Shown in pieces: positions 47,007 to 61,534 of a stretch of 64,000 nucleotides of DNA. A program made the position numbers and the translations under genes. The stretch comes from Sinohyriopsis cumingii. Lineage: Eukaryota > Mollusca > Bivalvia > Unionida > Unionidae. Under the pieces are notes generated by a model that had not been told where the DNA came from, made no database searches, and saw nothing but the letters and a program-made list of their open reading frames with translations. Position 1 is the first letter of the stretch; each line of letters opens with the position of its first letter. The stretch lies in contig JAPYKE020000270.1 of NCBI GenBank assembly GCA_028554795.2, positions 389,501-453,500 on the forward strand, written 5' to 3'.

Positions 47007-49169
47007 TTTAAGTTTACATAACTGCCCAAAACTAAGTATTTCCTTTGGCAAAATAAAAGATCTTAAGAACAAAGTATTAGCAGACAGAAACAAAATAGAA
47101 ACTAACGTTGACAATATTTATAAAGGTTGGATAAAACAAAAATAAAATCGAAAATATGGACAAGTTATTTAATGATAAAGCAGAAGGAATACACACAATG
47201 ACTTGCCACTTGAATCAAAGAACATTTTTCCTGAGCCTCGACTGAGTCCATTCTTTTCCTTTCGCCACTAATTCAAGGCAACAGTACCTGTCAAGTGAAT
47301 GGGTTTTAACATTGCAAATGCCACAAATAATGTTCCTCTAATCACTTATGACCAAACAGACACGAGTCGTTAACTTTACAAATGCGTGCAATTTCCTACC
47401 TCAAATGTGTATTACCCATAACCAACCATTCAAAAAACCGTAGATAGACAGTATCCTGTATTGAAACACAATTACTACGACCCTATAGTTTTAAACTAAC
47501 TAATAAAATGGAGCAAAATAAAAACAAATAATCTAATTCCCTTAAATACAAACTGAAGACACAAATAAAATTATAGGATAACGAATTTAGTCACATTTAG
47601 TCCAGAAAGTTCCATCATCACTCTTAAGGAATAAAGTTCTAATTCAATTTTATTTGTGCTTGAAATAAGATTCAACAATGGGTGTGTGGATGGCTTGTAG
47701 TAGCATATGACGTGGCAATCTCAAAGGTTTTTTGATGAACCACAAAATAAAATCCAAGATGTCTTTGTTTTGAATTCACTATAATGCCCGTTTAAATTTT
47801 CTTTCGAAGACTATTATTTAAGAGCCTTTTGTATTTCCAGTTAAAAATAATTTGAAAACATAATGTACCCAAATCAGATACTGAGCACAGCAAATGCAAA
47901 TGATTCGGCTTTAAGGTCTAACAGCACGAATGAATAATTTCTGAATAAACAAGCTTACAAAGAACTCTACTTGGCCCAGGTCACAATTAGTATTTTTGGC
48001 AATGCTATGTCTTAATGAAATGTATCCATTCTAAAATAATTGTGCCAATAAAAATATAATAAACAACGTTGTAAACATAATGTGATTGACTCAAACCAAG
48101 TTAATTATCCTAATATTTAACCCACAATCACACAAAAAAAATATTATCTATGTATTACATTTTGACCAGAATAAAAACAAAGTTGTCTTTAGTCAGGGAC
48201 ACAGTGCAGTTGACTTTGGACAAGGTTAAATCCAAACTACAATTAAACATATCAATCCACGATGGAGGAAAACTAACAAACACAAATAAAAATTAAATAT
48301 TCGAAACACAATTAGGTAATAGTTTAACATCGGTCTCCATTACAGAGAAAACAATCTTAGCAAGCTATACCGGTTTATAAATTCTGAAGTCTACGCTTTT
48401 ATTATCTATATAGATTGAAATGTCTCAAAACAAGTCAGATGTGAATCGCACAATTTAACTTGGTACTATTTTTTCATGAATATCTATATGGGTTTGGTGA
48501 ACATCGGGGGGAACTAAGCCTGAGGCCAGATCGGTGCTTCACTCAAGTATTCTTAGTTTACCTTATCGATTAAATATACTAAACAAGATAAGAGAATTCC
48601 CAAAGATAAAAATATTTGAGATGGTTCATCATATGAACCTAACTCAATCTCCTATCATGATTAAAGTACATTATAACGTCTACTCCTTGAACTCTGCTGA
48701 TTATTTGGTTCCCAAATATCTTCTCAACACCGGCTCCCATCAACGAAATAATCACTACAGTCTGACAAAGCTATACACGGATACATAAATACAAATAGTA
48801 CATACCTTGAGTTTATCACAATAAATATTCCTCCTCGGATTTCAGATTCAGTCATTGCAAATCTATCATGTTCTTTAAGAAAGTATACGTACCTTACTTC
48901 TTTCACTCTAGAATTGTAAGCTAGTAATAGAGATTCAAAAATTGATCTACGGCTGCTTATAATTATTCATGATCAAAGATCTCGTTTTCGTAGCAATAAA
49001 ATAAATCTATCTTTCTTTAGTCGCCAGCTTCGCCAAAAGAAATTAATCTGAATGTATTATACAATCTGTTACATTTTGTGCATTAATTCTTAATCCGTTT
49101 AGTTGTTAAATATATTATCGATGATATTCATAGAACTTGACTAGAAAGGGTATTGAGTATGATCGACAG

Positions 49170-49170
<1 letters not shown>
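47007..49170. other. Copy 2 of the A-rich stretch
   Basis: Matches 16590-18750 with scattered single-base differences. No gene is recognised. Confidence 0.5.

Positions 49171-49243
<73 letters not shown>
49171..49243. repeat. (TA)n microsatellite, copy 2
   Basis: Longer allele of the array at 18752-18810. Confidence 0.95.
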
Positions 49244-49244
<1 letters not shown>

Positions 49245-50363
49245 TCAAGGTAATAGCATAAAAGTTATATAATTGTATTTCTATCGGGAATTTAAAAGTG
49301 CAATAGACGTTTATTGTATCAAAAGTTCCTTTATATCGTGCACATTGTAGTGCTGATCACGCGTAGGTTTGATAGATCGAAACAATCTATAATAATGTAC
49401 TTAACAGTGAATGATTCATTGCAAGTCTTATGTTGCGTATTTAGGCTCGAATAAACAGTGAAAACAACAAGCTTTGAAAAAAACTTTAATAATTTATTTC
49501 CCAGGAAAATTCTGTAAGAATGGAAAAAATATGAACTTACGGTTTTAAGAATCAAATCCAAAAATAACATAAGAATAATCCACGAATACAATTTTTGAAG
49601 TCCTTATAACAAAATGTTCTACTGATTCCAAGTTAGAGTCCCGACCAAGAATCCAAGATGGAAGACGATGACGTATGCTGTATTATGTAGTGTTGTAGCC
49701 TACAGTTCCTTGTAGAAACGATAATTATCACTCCGGTTTTAGAAATCTAAATATTTTTTATATAAAAACTGTCCTTGTTCAACAATTTAACATGAGCACA
49801 TGTATTTTCCAGGAAAAAATAATTAATCCTTTCGAATCCAAGCAATCTGAAATAACTCCAAGCACCACAACATACAACTTCCAGTGTAAGAGCCCAGCTA
49901 ACTGAGAATATCTCTCAAAACAAAGGTTATATCGTATTCTAAAACTTAGAAAGGGGTCACATCATCATGTTCCAGAATCTCGTAGAAGTTATGTCCTTGT
50001 TAAAGATCGCGTACACACAGTGTGGTCCTGACGAAAACGAAACATTTTACTCTAAGAAAAAAGAAATTGTTTACATCTTAAACAGCTAGTTCTATCATGA
50101 CCTCGACAACAACCAATCATTTTAAAATAGTAATATAACTTATTTACGTTGTTGCTACTAATTTTGAATCATGGTAAGGATCTATATCAAGCACCTGGTG
50201 TTTATAAAACGAACAGTCAAAGGTCAAACTATTTTCTGGAAAAAGTATCATCTCCAGTGAATAAATTTACATTTCAATAGAATGTAATGAAGAATGAAAA
50301 AATTTAAACTGACAATTAATTAATTAAAATGAATGTATATTAAATCAAATATAATTAAATCAA
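49244..50363. other. AT-rich stretch, nothing recognised
   Basis: Copy 2 of 18811-19930. No gene or element end is recognised. Confidence 0.45.
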
Positions 50364-52704
50364 ATATACATAACACAATAAATGCACTCTGGCTGGTCTG
50401 TGCCATTTAGCATGTAAGAGTGGGTAATATAAGTATGACCAATTCTAATTCTTCCAATGACTATCTCGTCCCTACGGATGGTTTTCTAGCAAGAAGCCCA
50501 TTCTGCTAAGGTTAGTTTGATCGCATCAAGTTTGTTATTCACTGCATCATTCCATAATGCATGCAACTTGAGGCGTGAAAACTTTGTGATACTAGGTTTA
50601 AAATCAGTGTATGGTATTTTAAAATCATGGTTCTGGGGATAGGGCCATTTTAGAAGCGCGGTCTGATTTTCATTACCTTTAATACCAAACTAGCTGGGTA
50701 ACAAACGGTATACTATATTGTGAATGGTACACATCTCAATATTTTTAGTGAGAATATTGGTGAGTACTGGATTTGCTAATGTTATATTGTGTAGTGACTG
50801 AATTACTGATATTGAAGCGGAGAAGAAAATGGAGCTCAAAATACATTTCCTTTCGATATATTCCACAGCAGGGTCTATAGCTCTGATTTCGGCTGAGAAA
50901 CAAAATCGATGTTCCATTTGGTAAGCGATAACTTTTCCATCAACACCCATTCATTGAACGCTACTACTTTATGTACATCTAGAGATTTCACGCATTTAGC
51001 TTTAAAATTCTTTATGTGTGGAATCAATGTCGCTTTTTAGTCGATGGTAATACCTAGAAACTCAACAACTGGTGTAGGTGTTCCGTCCAGCGTGAGTTTA
51101 GGCTCCTCGCGGTGTCTTCGTAACTGACAGAAATGCATGCGTTCTGTTTTTGATTTTGAGAATGAATTTGAAACCGTGGCAATAGCCCGATTTTGAATCT
51201 TATTGAAAGTTTGGTGTAGTTGACTTTCAATTGTATGCATGTACTTTGATCGATAGGATATTAAGAAATCATCAACGTATAGGGAACAATCTACACCAGG
51301 AGCCAAACACTTGGTGATGCCATCAATCTTAATGTTGAAAAGCGATACATCTAAAATACTGCCCTTTGTCACACCCATCTCTTGCTCGTACGTACCTTGA
51401 ATTCATTGTTAAGAGAAAGTTTGACATAAAGGAGGGCAGACGGCCTTTTAGACCCAGATACTACAGGTCATTCAGCAGCGAGTACTTCCATGTCGTGTCA
51501 TTGGCCATTTCTAAATCAAAGAAAACCGCTACTAAATGTTCTTTCTTGATCAATGCGTCGCGAATAAATGTTTCCAGTCTAACCAGATGATCCTTTCTGC
51601 TACGGCCATATCGACACCCACTTTGAAAAGGAGATGTTAAATTGTTAGTTTCCAAATACTATATAAGCGAAGAATTTAGCAATCTTTCTATTGTTTTACA
51701 TACACCGCTCGTTAGGGCAATGAGGCGACAATTGGTAGGATCTGTATTATCTTTACCTGGTTTGGGAATTGGTATTACTGTTGCTTCTTTCCAAACTTTT
51801 GGTATATTACAAGTAATTCATAAGTCATTGAAGATTTACAGAAGAGCTGTTAGTAATTGTTCTAGTAGGTGTTCCTAAAACTGATAATGCATTTCGATAG
51901 GCCCAGCGAAGGTATCTTGAGCCCTTTCCAAAGTTATCGTTAGCTCCAATAATGAAAACGGTTGATTATAGCTTTCTGATTATTATACGTGACTTTCAAC
52001 AGTGGTTTTTCTTTTTGAGTTTTTTTAAACTCTGAAGACTTCTGAATAATTAGAGAACTATCTTCAAGTATATAGAGTAACAAGAGATTAAAGTAGAAAC
52101 GCATTTTTTCATGACGATCTTTTGTTTTCTTTGAAGTTTCGGTGAGCTTTAGCCATGAGAAAATGGTACTTATTTAAATTTTTGAACGTAAGACGATTAT
52201 TAAATTTTCTCAGCGCTTCTATGGCTCACTTAGATTCTTTAGTGAAGCAAGGTTTTAGGGTTCATTTAATGTTCGGCAAGTGACCTTCCAATCATAGTCC
52301 AAAAGCAGCGAAGGAGAACAAATTGTTAAATCGATACATTTGTATGTACCCGTTCCTGGATTTAAATACATCGGAGATTTGGTGTTATATAAACACAAAT
52401 CGATTCTAAAAATGAAGTCTTCTACTTTTTCGCCTCAGGCACTTGTATGAGTTGATCCCCATACAGTCGTATAGGCATAAAATCCCCGAGCAGACCAAAT
52501 GGCGCGGGCAGTTGTTGAGCAAGGTTTTTTAATTAATTTGGTATGTTTGGTGATATCAAAATAGAACAAGAGGTAATCTCTCAATGTAGAGTAACGCTTA
52601 CAGCAATGGATTGCAAATTTATGTTACCTATCCAAGCCATATTTATAGATTTATAGTCAGCCATATTCATTGGTTCAATGATGCTTTCACAATAACAATA
52701 AAGA
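50363..52704 (-). mobile_element. Degenerate non-LTR retrotransposon, copy 2
   Basis: Carries the same endonuclease, RT, RNase H and C-terminal remnants as 19930-22270, with the same breaks. The element was therefore already dead before the two copies separated. A few substitutions and a one-base insertion at about 51712 distinguish it. Confidence 0.85.
51037..51655 (-). pseudogene. Reverse transcriptase fragments of the non-LTR relic, copy 2
   Basis: Frames 51655-51461 and 51378-51037 repeat the RT blocks of copy 1, including FFDLE and YVDD, with two replacement changes seen (R to Q in SPFRSGCR, Q to H in QLRRQRE). This is consistent with neutral decay. Confidence 0.85.
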
Positions 52705-54494
52705 GCAAAAATTGGACTTCACTGACGCTGGTTGCTTTGTAAATTTAACAAAATAATCATATTTTTGCATTATATACATCCTTTTAATTATTTGAGTACA
52801 TAATCCATTGTGTTATTGTAATTGAAAATTAGATTCCTTTATTTAACGATAACGATAGTTAGCATTGTCTTGTTTGCTTTTATAAATTATTAGCATGTCT
52901 ACGAGACTGTATCTTCCTCTATCTGCTATTCTACTAGATCGAAGGATGTTCTCTTGTTCGTTGACATTAACATAAACATTAACTTAATCTTCATGGCTTT
53001 CATATTTTGTACATTTTTTCATTTATTAAACCAGTGTTTATATTCATATACGCGTTTTGTATGGCCTATACGGATGGTCTTATATAAGTGTAAAATAGTC
53101 TCCATTACAGAAATCTAACATTAATTTTCTACTCTCTGTATATTACTGCAAGTTCGTTTACCAGTAAATCTACATTTGATGTAATGTTCCCAACACGTAA
53201 ACTTAAATAATGTATCTGATTAAAAGTCCAATGTCCATATAAACTTCCTTTTTGATCCAATGTAGTATTAAGTGCATGAAACAGATCTTTATCTTTAAGT
53301 TGTATCTACTTTTTGTTTATTACATATTTACTACCAACATACATAACCAATGCAGGATTAATGTGTTCATTGCAGAAAAGTGAAATGTTTTTCTTATTGT
53401 TACAATTTTTATATTTGTTTATTTATTGGGGGCTGGGCTTTTTTAAATTTCTCAATGGTCTCTTACAACCTTAATATGGCACTATAAATAACAATGATTT
53501 TATATTCCGTTTTCATTTTCTTCCTTTCTTATTGGCAGAATCGATACCTTTCTTATAAGCAGAATCAATAAAGCTAATTAGCCGTTTTCTGAGGTGAATC
53601 ATTCATTTAGTTAGCTATTATTGCTCAACTTCTATCAATAAAGATCTTGTTAGTTCCAGACAGAAGAAAAGTTAAGGGAAAGTGTAATTTCCATCATTAA
53701 GATTTTAGTATTTTTTATTAAGTAACTCCGATAAATGTATATAGTAATACCGTATGTGTTTAGTACGATATTTTATGTTTTATTCTCTTACAAATTTGAG
53801 GACCATAGTCCAATATTTTCTTCTTGTTCTTTGTCTTCTCTTTTATATTTGTAAGACCATGGACAAAGGTAATTCTCACGGAAACATTACCAGCCACTGG
53901 CCCTGATTTTTCTGATAATAATTCGCCGACTTCCGGCCCAGTCCTTTAGTAAATTATTGAAGCCTGTTACCTAGGTAACCATTGTTTATCAAATTAATTT
54001 TGAAGACCACTGGGGAAGAACACAGGTCTCCTTCACAGAGACGGCATACGTTGTGTCTCATCGAGTATTGCTTTAATTCTAAGAAAAGATGTTATTTATT
54101 TCATGGATGAAAAATTCTGCATTTTGTTAGTATGAATTAAACGACACTTTAGCCTGCAAATTTAAAATTGAAAAAGTTTTTCGCTTTCGTTTTTATTATA
54201 TCTTTTCTCATAATAATGCAAGACAAAACCGCTAATGAAGCCGCTTGACATGAAATACAAATACTTAATTAAACATCAAGAAATGCCGCAACTTTAGCCT
54301 CATTCTTGACTAATCTAATGTTAAACCTGACTTTACCTGCCCGTAAATCATCACATATAAAATATTTATACAGGCTGGAAAATTTGTATAACACAAATGC
54401 CATATTCATGTAATGAAATATGAGCGTATTTGAAATTTGAAATTTTAATTTGCATTCGACTGATACTAGGGAAGATCGATTACGCATACATGTG
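52704..54494. other. Upstream region of lectin copy 2
   Basis: Matches 22270-24060. Holds the same X-box-like palindrome at 53966-53979; otherwise nothing recognised. Confidence 0.45.
53966..53979. promoter_or_regulatory. 14-bp palindrome resembling an RFX X-box, copy 2
   Basis: Same GTTACCTAGGTAAC dyad as at 23532-23545, at the same distance from the lectin start. Function is inferred from the consensus only. Confidence 0.3.
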
Positions 54495-54757
54495 GACGTA
54501 ATGCCTGATCATATATAAGGACTCAAGGCTTAAACTAGTCTTTGATACGTTCCTAATGGCCGTTTGGCACATACTAAACGAAAATAATGAACTGAATGAG
54601 ACATACAAGGTGTCCACCGCAGACGTCTATCACATGCTTAATCAAACTGAGCCGGACGTATGAGTGTACAGACGTCTAATATAATCCTAAAACAACAAGG
54701 CTTGACTGACAGCTGGTGGTATATAGGTGGAGCTTGGTCATTCGTCACATTTATCCC

Positions 54758-54766
54758 TATATAAAT
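54758..54766 (+). promoter_or_regulatory. TATA box candidate for the lectin gene, copy 2
   Basis: TATATAAAT, 154 bases before the ATG, identical to copy 1. The distal TATATAAGG is also kept (54512-54520). Confidence 0.45.
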
Positions 54767-54911
54767 ATTTCAAACTGCTGATTGAAACGGCCTGTATTCC
54801 GTATCAGACACCATCCACTTCAAGGCTCTTGTGAAAGAAGAACATATTCAATACAAAACAAGGGTATTGTTTTTGAATTAACAATTATATTTTTCAACGT
54901 GTCGTGCCAAT

Positions 54912-55415
54912 ATGATGGGAACATCTAAAGTCAGATTCTCTATTCGTTTTGTATTATGCTTGTTATTTCCATTTCCGGAGCTACTTGCTGAATACAATAA
55001 CCAGGTCCCAAAACATATTGATATTCCCATCAAGTCAAGACAACATGGCAAGGACAAGTCTTTGAACGCTGCTTTGCGTGAACAAACAGAATACGAGACG
55101 AAAACTGTGTTTGAGGGATCGGCTGTGAACATTTCCTGCAGCGAAGATAAGGTTGTGGATATTCGTTCAGCGAATTACCATGGATATTGCAATCTTTGGT
55201 ACTTTCTAATTCCTTGGTACATCTTATACTATGTTCATATTGTCGACAATTGTGGTGCGGCCTGTGAAATGAACGATGTCACTGACAAAGCAATTACTAT
55301 TTGTATTCAATCCAACAAGTGTTCAATACCTGCTGACAACAATGTGTTTGGTGATCCTTGTCCTAAGCTATCGAAACAGCTTGAGGTTACATCAAGGTGT
55401 GTTGAACGTGCTTAA
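54912..55415 (+). CDS. Secreted single-domain SUEL/rhamnose-binding lectin, copy 2
   Basis: A 167-residue frame identical to the copy at 24478-24981 except for alanine at residue 71 (threonine in copy 1), two positions before the glycosylation sequon N73-I-S75. It retains the signal peptide, all eight mature cysteines and the FGDPCPKLSKQLEV signature. The promoter region, SINE and downstream signal-peptide exon are all duplicated with it. If the duplication is real, two functional lectin genes result. If the two copies are stacked haplotypes, these are two alleles differing by one residue. Confidence 0.8.
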   Translation: MMGTSKVRFSIRFVLCLLFPFPELLAEYNNQVPKHIDIPIKSRQHGKDKSLNAALREQTEYETKTVFEGSAVNISCSEDKVVDIRSANYHGYCNLWYFLIPWYILYYVHIVDNCGAACEMNDVTDKAITICIQSNKCSIPADNNVFGDPCPKLSKQLEVTSRCVERA

Positions 55416-55528
55416 ACGGACCACAAGTACTTTACAGCTACATAACATGCAAATGCAAATACAACAATTTGATATATAATTCCATTCAGTTTTGAAATAA
55501 CATTTCAACTGTCCCACAAGTACTTTGA

Positions 55529-55851
55529 GTGTGTGTGTTTGATTTGAAATTTTAACGTAGCTTTAACAATGTTTCAGTCATATCGCTAAGATGTCTGCAG
55601 TGTGGCAGTTTACAGTGATATTTAGCACTGGGGCAGCATGTCGCAGACATGTAACATGGTGTCCCACCCAGTCACATAATCCTGACACCAGGCCAACCAG
55701 TCCTAACACTAACCTCTTATTGCTTAGCGCCAAGCGAGGCAGCTGTTAGAAACAGGTTTATAAGTCTTTGGTATGACTCGACCGGGGATCGAACTCACGA
55801 CCTCCCGCATCCGAGGAGGATTCTCTAACCAATAGGCCACCGGAGCGGTCC
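55529..55851 (-). mobile_element. tRNA-derived SINE, copy 2
   Basis: Same element as 25095-25417, with the same flanking near-duplications (AAGTACTTTGA at 55518-55528, AAATACTTTGA at 55852-55862). Inserted before the tandem copies separated. Confidence 0.8.
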
Positions 55852-56314
55852 AAATACTTTGATAATGATGGTGGAGTTTCATGTAATCCAGTTTGTATAC
55901 TGAGCTTCGTTTATTTTAAACTTAGGCAAGTACATGTATTTGGCTTTAGTTTGTATAGGATACTTACGTGTACCTCTTGTACGATTGGGAAACTCGAAAT
56001 AAAACATGTTATAGAAATTCCAAGTGGACTGTGTTATTTAAAAGCAAAGTCTCCAGATATTACCTTCAATCTCAGCAAGCTCTTGAAACAAAGAACATTT
56101 AGGATAATACAAAATAAACGTGGTCGGAATTATTTGTCTGTCATTATGAAATGTTCCATTTATGTATGTCTGTAAACTCGAAAGTACTAACAACTAAATG
56201 AAATTAGCGCATTTGAAGTTGTGTATAGTCGATTAATCGTGATGGTTTAGTAATCTAAATAAAAAGTATTGTAATACCTTGCAAGAGTTCCACAAGTGTC
56301 ATTTTTTTATGTTT

Positions 56315-56450
<136 letters not shown>

Positions 56451-56581
56451 AATGGCCACTATATACCTATGGCTAATTCTATAGAATGTTTGTTATCGAG
56501 ATATACGAGGAAACGAGCTAATTGATTTTAGTACTGTAATATACATGTATACATATACTGAATACCCAACGCATCACACAC

Positions 56582-56673
56582 ATGCATCTCACTATGTGGA
56601 AACTCCAGCTGGATTTCAATGTAACAGTACTTGTCTTGACATTTGTCGTCTTGTGGATACAGTCTGCCACAAG
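56582..56673 (+). CDS. Probable first coding exon of a second secreted protein, copy 2
   Basis: Same signal-peptide exon as 26128-26219, with the same ATG, hydrophobic core VLVLTFVVLWIQSAT and phase-2 donor (AAG then GTAAGG at 56674). No base change is seen, while the flanks carry a few. In this copy the downstream DNA is not interrupted by the transposon, yet I still recognise no partner exon before the window ends. Confidence 0.45.
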
Positions 56674-57814
56674 GTAAGGTCACAAATGTTCGAAAATATA
56701 CACGTATGATATAATTTTCATATGTTCTTTTCCGTTTTCTTTTACGGCCCGGTTACGATATCAAGCCACGTAGGCTCATATTCATGTGAAGATGGCCACT
56801 AAAGAAACCAAAAATGATTACATAAAGTAAAATATATGAAGGGTTTGAAGTGATTGCTTGGTTGTGCAAAGAAAACTATCATTTCAAAATAAAGATCGAT
56901 TATGTAAAATTCAAACTGTACAGCCATTCCTATGCTTTGTAGGTTAGCAGATATACAGCATTTTAAGACTTTCCAGGAGGTAATGTTATCCATCGCACTG
57001 TAAAGAAAGTAACTCGAGGGAACATTTTGTCTCGTGCTCCTTTTTAGTGAGGCCCCTATCCTTAAATAACCTGGTTAATGAATTAGTGCTTTTTGACAGT
57101 CAAATTGCACCCCTGAGTAAAAAAATGTTATATTATATTGGATTGAAATTTAAGTAACTGCGATACTAATATCGATATGAGATATATTAAAACTAGAATT
57201 GCACCTAAGAAACTGGGTCACAAAATGTGCTTGTGAGACAAATACTAGTAATGAAGAAATAGAGTACAAAACATTTTTGGTACAGGAATAATCAAAGATA
57301 GTAAACAATGAAACGTAGAAACAGGAAGCATAATATTCTTTAGAGGTAATACAGGTCAAATTGTGGTATAAAATCTGCAGTATTAGTTGTTAAAATGTAA
57401 GCGTAAAGCCACTTAACCTTGGTAATAATCTTTAAACGGTATTCAGCTTCCATTCAACCAGTTTTAAACATTCTTCAACTAACATGTGTCATTACACAAT
57501 TTTATTTATAGAAAATTTCAGACCACCGCTTTACATCTTCCAGTTTGATTTTTTTTTTTTAAAAAAAACTATATGATCAATTTAAATTATTTCTTTGAGA
57601 TATGAATATCAATTATATAAAAATATAAAATTTTTTAACAAATTACATGCTAAAATTAGCAAGCACGTGTTGATATGGGTTGGTTTAAGTGAATGAAAAT
57701 TATCCTTAATGATCACATAAAAATCACCAGCTGAGTTAGTAAATGTTCATACATTATTGATTCAGTCTGATGATAGTGAGTACAAATATATATAAATATA
57801 TCCACTTACTGTTA
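56674..57814. other. Possible intron or intergenic DNA, copy 2
   Basis: Copy of 26220-27360. The frame 56799-56993 (minus) opens only because one base is missing near 56909 relative to copy 1, which suggests it is not coding. Confidence 0.4.
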
Positions 57815-57960
57815 TAAAAAAGGGACACGACTAAAAGGCGTGTTAATAATTCAATACTTTGTCGGGACACAAATGTATCCACTTGAAATAGATCGTTTCT
57901 GAGCTACAATAAATAATATAATCTCATTCAAAGTTTGTTTCTCAGCAATTACCTCTCTCT

Positions 57961-58002
<42 letters not shown>

Positions 58003-59314
58003 ATTTATGTGTTGGCATGAAGTTGGTCCTATACATGAAACAACATAAAGTAATTTTTATTTTTATTTCGTTGTTCAACACATTTACATAACTTACGTTT
58101 AAGGTGACCCCTCTATCCAGTTTCCATTTACAGGAAATGGGTCTGATGACACGTTCCACCATTTAAAATTAAATTAACAGGAAAGGCATCAGCAACTCAG
58201 GTTTGTGGTATATCAAATCTGATATGCGATAAGAAACTATTGGTAGTTTGGCTAGAGTTATGAGCGAAAAAGATAAGATACCGAGATGGCATTCAGTTAT
58301 AGTACAAAGAAGACGGACATTACAAAAAAATTTAAACACTAGCTTGCAGCCAGTTTAATTATTTATCTGATAAGTCAAAGGAACAATCAATCTGTTAACA
58401 GGTATAGCATTGCCAACATCCAGAAACATCATATACAATTGAATATTCTTTCCATTACCGAAGCTTGAAAAGCGCATACACCATGTGTAGGTTGTATTTT
58501 CAATGTCTGCAAATATATGTCAATCAATTCTTAATAGTAAGTCAGAAACACTTCAGCAGACGTTTTTATGATAATAATAATAATAATGATAATAATAATA
58601 AAAACACCCATAATAATAAAAAATGCAAGCTGGAATAACCTAAATAAATAATAATCCAATGTGAAATGTGACTACTTGGGGTATTCGTAGCTCATACTAA
58701 TTACAAGAACTCACTACCCAAACTCCTAGCTCACATAGATAGCTTTGACGTTCCTGATTACCCTGCTAGAGCAACGAATTATAAATCGGATCTTTAAAGG
58801 AAGAAATCTAACCGGGCCTAGCTGCATGTAATATTCAGCAATTATAACAATCTCTAAGGGCAAGTAAAGTACGTACGAGTTGAACAAGATGTTTAACTAC
58901 TTTATTCTGACAGGTGCCAGAGGAAGGCGTGGCCAAGTGCGCTTGGATTCCCAAGGAATGACTTCGACAATATGAAAATATCTTATTGCGTCATAAATCT
59001 GAATCCATACATAGTGTTAGTCTCGTCAAGTTCAACTCACGGGCACATAGTACAGTTTCCGTGAATGGTCTTAAATTACTACACACAGTATATTATTTCT
59101 AGCTCAAAACATGTTTGTCGCGTTGATGTGTTTATCAGTAGGTATGTGTGCACGTGTATGTTTGAGAGAGAGAGAGAGAGAAACAAAGAGAGACGGTATG
59201 CGAGGTATGACGGAAGTTGCTGGACTGACACACATATGCCTCTTCTTCAATGGCATCTAAAATATGTTGGTTCTGAAGATGACTGGATAAAATGAGAACA
59301 CAACACCATGTGAT
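57814..59314 (-). repeat. Old repeat with unoccupied transposon target
   Basis: Continuous copy of 27360-27819 joined to 30223-31260, across a single TAA at 58274-58276. This is the intact target site of the 2.4-kb transposon. A TC array lies at 57954-57997. Confidence 0.85.
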
Positions 59315-60450
59315 GAAAGATGAATATTTATAAAATGAATTAATAAAAATGTATATATTATACAAATGCATACGTTTCATTCAATTACTTTATCCAAACA
59401 TTCACAGATAGGAAAACAATAAAATAATTCATAGATTAAAATGTATCTCACACAATGAAAATAAGAGTCAAATAATATCATGGAATGAAAAGATTCAAAT
59501 AATCTCATAGAACGAAAGTAAGATTCATATAATCTCACGTAATGAAAGTGATCAAAATGACTCAACTGTATTCAGTTGAAACAACAATCATTTGAAACAA
59601 ACATACAACTCGGTCATTTGTACAGCTGTATGATTCATAAATATTTGTGAAAACTTGCAAATATGTCCACTGACAAACAACAAACAGTTCTCCCGAATCC
59701 TTGGGTTGGCCCACGCTTGTATTGGCCATACAAAGCCTTCATTGATCCTCCGTGCGCACAAGTTTACAAATTCGCGCTTTTGTCTTCGTATGGCCTTGAT
59801 GGTTTCATCATCTTCCATGCCCATATAGACACGCACACGACCAGACAGACAACATGATATACCAGCTCACACATACGTACATACAGCTACAATAAAACCA
59901 AACTGGTCATAATAACAGGTACAGAATTAAAATCTATAGATACATGCTACTAAACTAAACCCCTAATAGCAACTAGTAAAAATTCAAAAGTTAACAACGT
60001 TTCAAATCCGCGTAGTAGTAAAGGCATCATTTCACGATACAAACATTCAAAACTGAATATGCATCACATATTAAATAAATTACAAATGTAACACTTACCC
60101 CTATGGCTGTAGAACAAAAATGGAGAACATTCACTACTTGACAAGATCCAAAATGACCAGTGTTTCAGTTAGAAAAGTAACCTGCCTTAAATCTACAGTA
60201 GAGTGAATATTAGTAAGGGTAAAATACCCGCGCAAAACGTGCTTTTAGTGTCTAGCCGCAAGCTATCTACGACGAGATACATTTGCACAGTCGTATGATT
60301 CATAAATATTTGTACTAGTTCAGTCGCTTACCTAGAAAAACAATTATCCACACTAGGTAACTTTGTATGCATGTACGACGAAAATGATCAAATCGTTCAA
60401 AGGAGAAACCAAGTTACTTCTTTCCTTATTCTGTGACAACGACTATCAAA
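59314..60450. repeat. Copy 2 of the 1.1-kb segment
   Basis: Copy of 31260-32390 with the same 30-bp minisatellite (about 59445-59560), 33-bp direct repeats and 82-codon minus-strand frame (59588-59836), the frame unchanged in sequence. Confidence 0.6.
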
Positions 60451-60537
60451 GAAAAACTTATCCGCAACAACCTTCTAGCAGCAGTAAAATATTGAGACAA
60501 TAATTTCTTACAGACCAATGCAATCTTTCAAAATTTC

Positions 60538-60580
<43 letters not shown>

Positions 60581-60581
60581 T
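60538..60581. repeat. (AAT)n microsatellite, copy 2
   Basis: Shorter allele of the array at 32481-32529. Confidence 0.95.
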
Positions 60582-60589
60582 AATAACAT

Positions 60590-61247
60590 GATTATAATGC
60601 GCTCGAATAGTGTGGTTCTCACTCAAGACATAAACATATCCACTGATACAGATATCGGTATTTTGGGACATTTATAAAAATAAAAAAGTATAGCATCTGA
60701 ATACATTCAATGTACGTTCATACAGCCATCGAGCTGTTTTTGTAAAGGATTTCTTCAGATTGTTAGGTATACACTCTGATATTTGTTATAAACATGGTTT
60801 ATGCTTGGGACATGACCATTAGTCGTGTTAAAGGTGTGGTTTCAAACAGGTGGCACGAACTTCACGCTATAATTGTATCTGTTCTGAGCTAGAATATTAT
60901 ATAAAATGACATGAAAAGAATGTCTCACATCAATGAGCTTCACAAAGTTGAACACGAGCAGCTTGTTCTGCCTGTTTTAATATTTTTTCTTTCGAGTCTG
61001 GACAAGAATTTACCCTTACGAACATTGCTTTTGTGATCTTAATCTTCAAATATTATCTCATCAAAAGTCTCTTTGTCAGCAAAACTTTATTTGAATTTAG
61101 AAAACAAAAACTCTAATTCTGACAGTTATCATAGACATACACTCGCACGCCCCTCATACGCACAAACATATTCACAGAACTGAAATAAGTTTTTTTAAAA
61201 GTGTATATATGTCTCAAACAGAAACAAAAACAACTTCTTTGTGTGTG

Positions 61248-61301
<54 letters not shown>

Positions 61302-61483
61302 CTTCTCCATTTACTTCACAATATCTTTCATCACAGTAATATTCGTGTCAATGCATGCTGGCTAAACTGATATCATACACCGATGACACGTTTATCATTC
61401 TGTGTACGAAATTCAACTCACCGGTTTGCAACGCAAAGTCCTATATATTATTGGATTAAAGCATATCACACAACAACTACACC

Positions 61484-61534
<51 letters not shown>
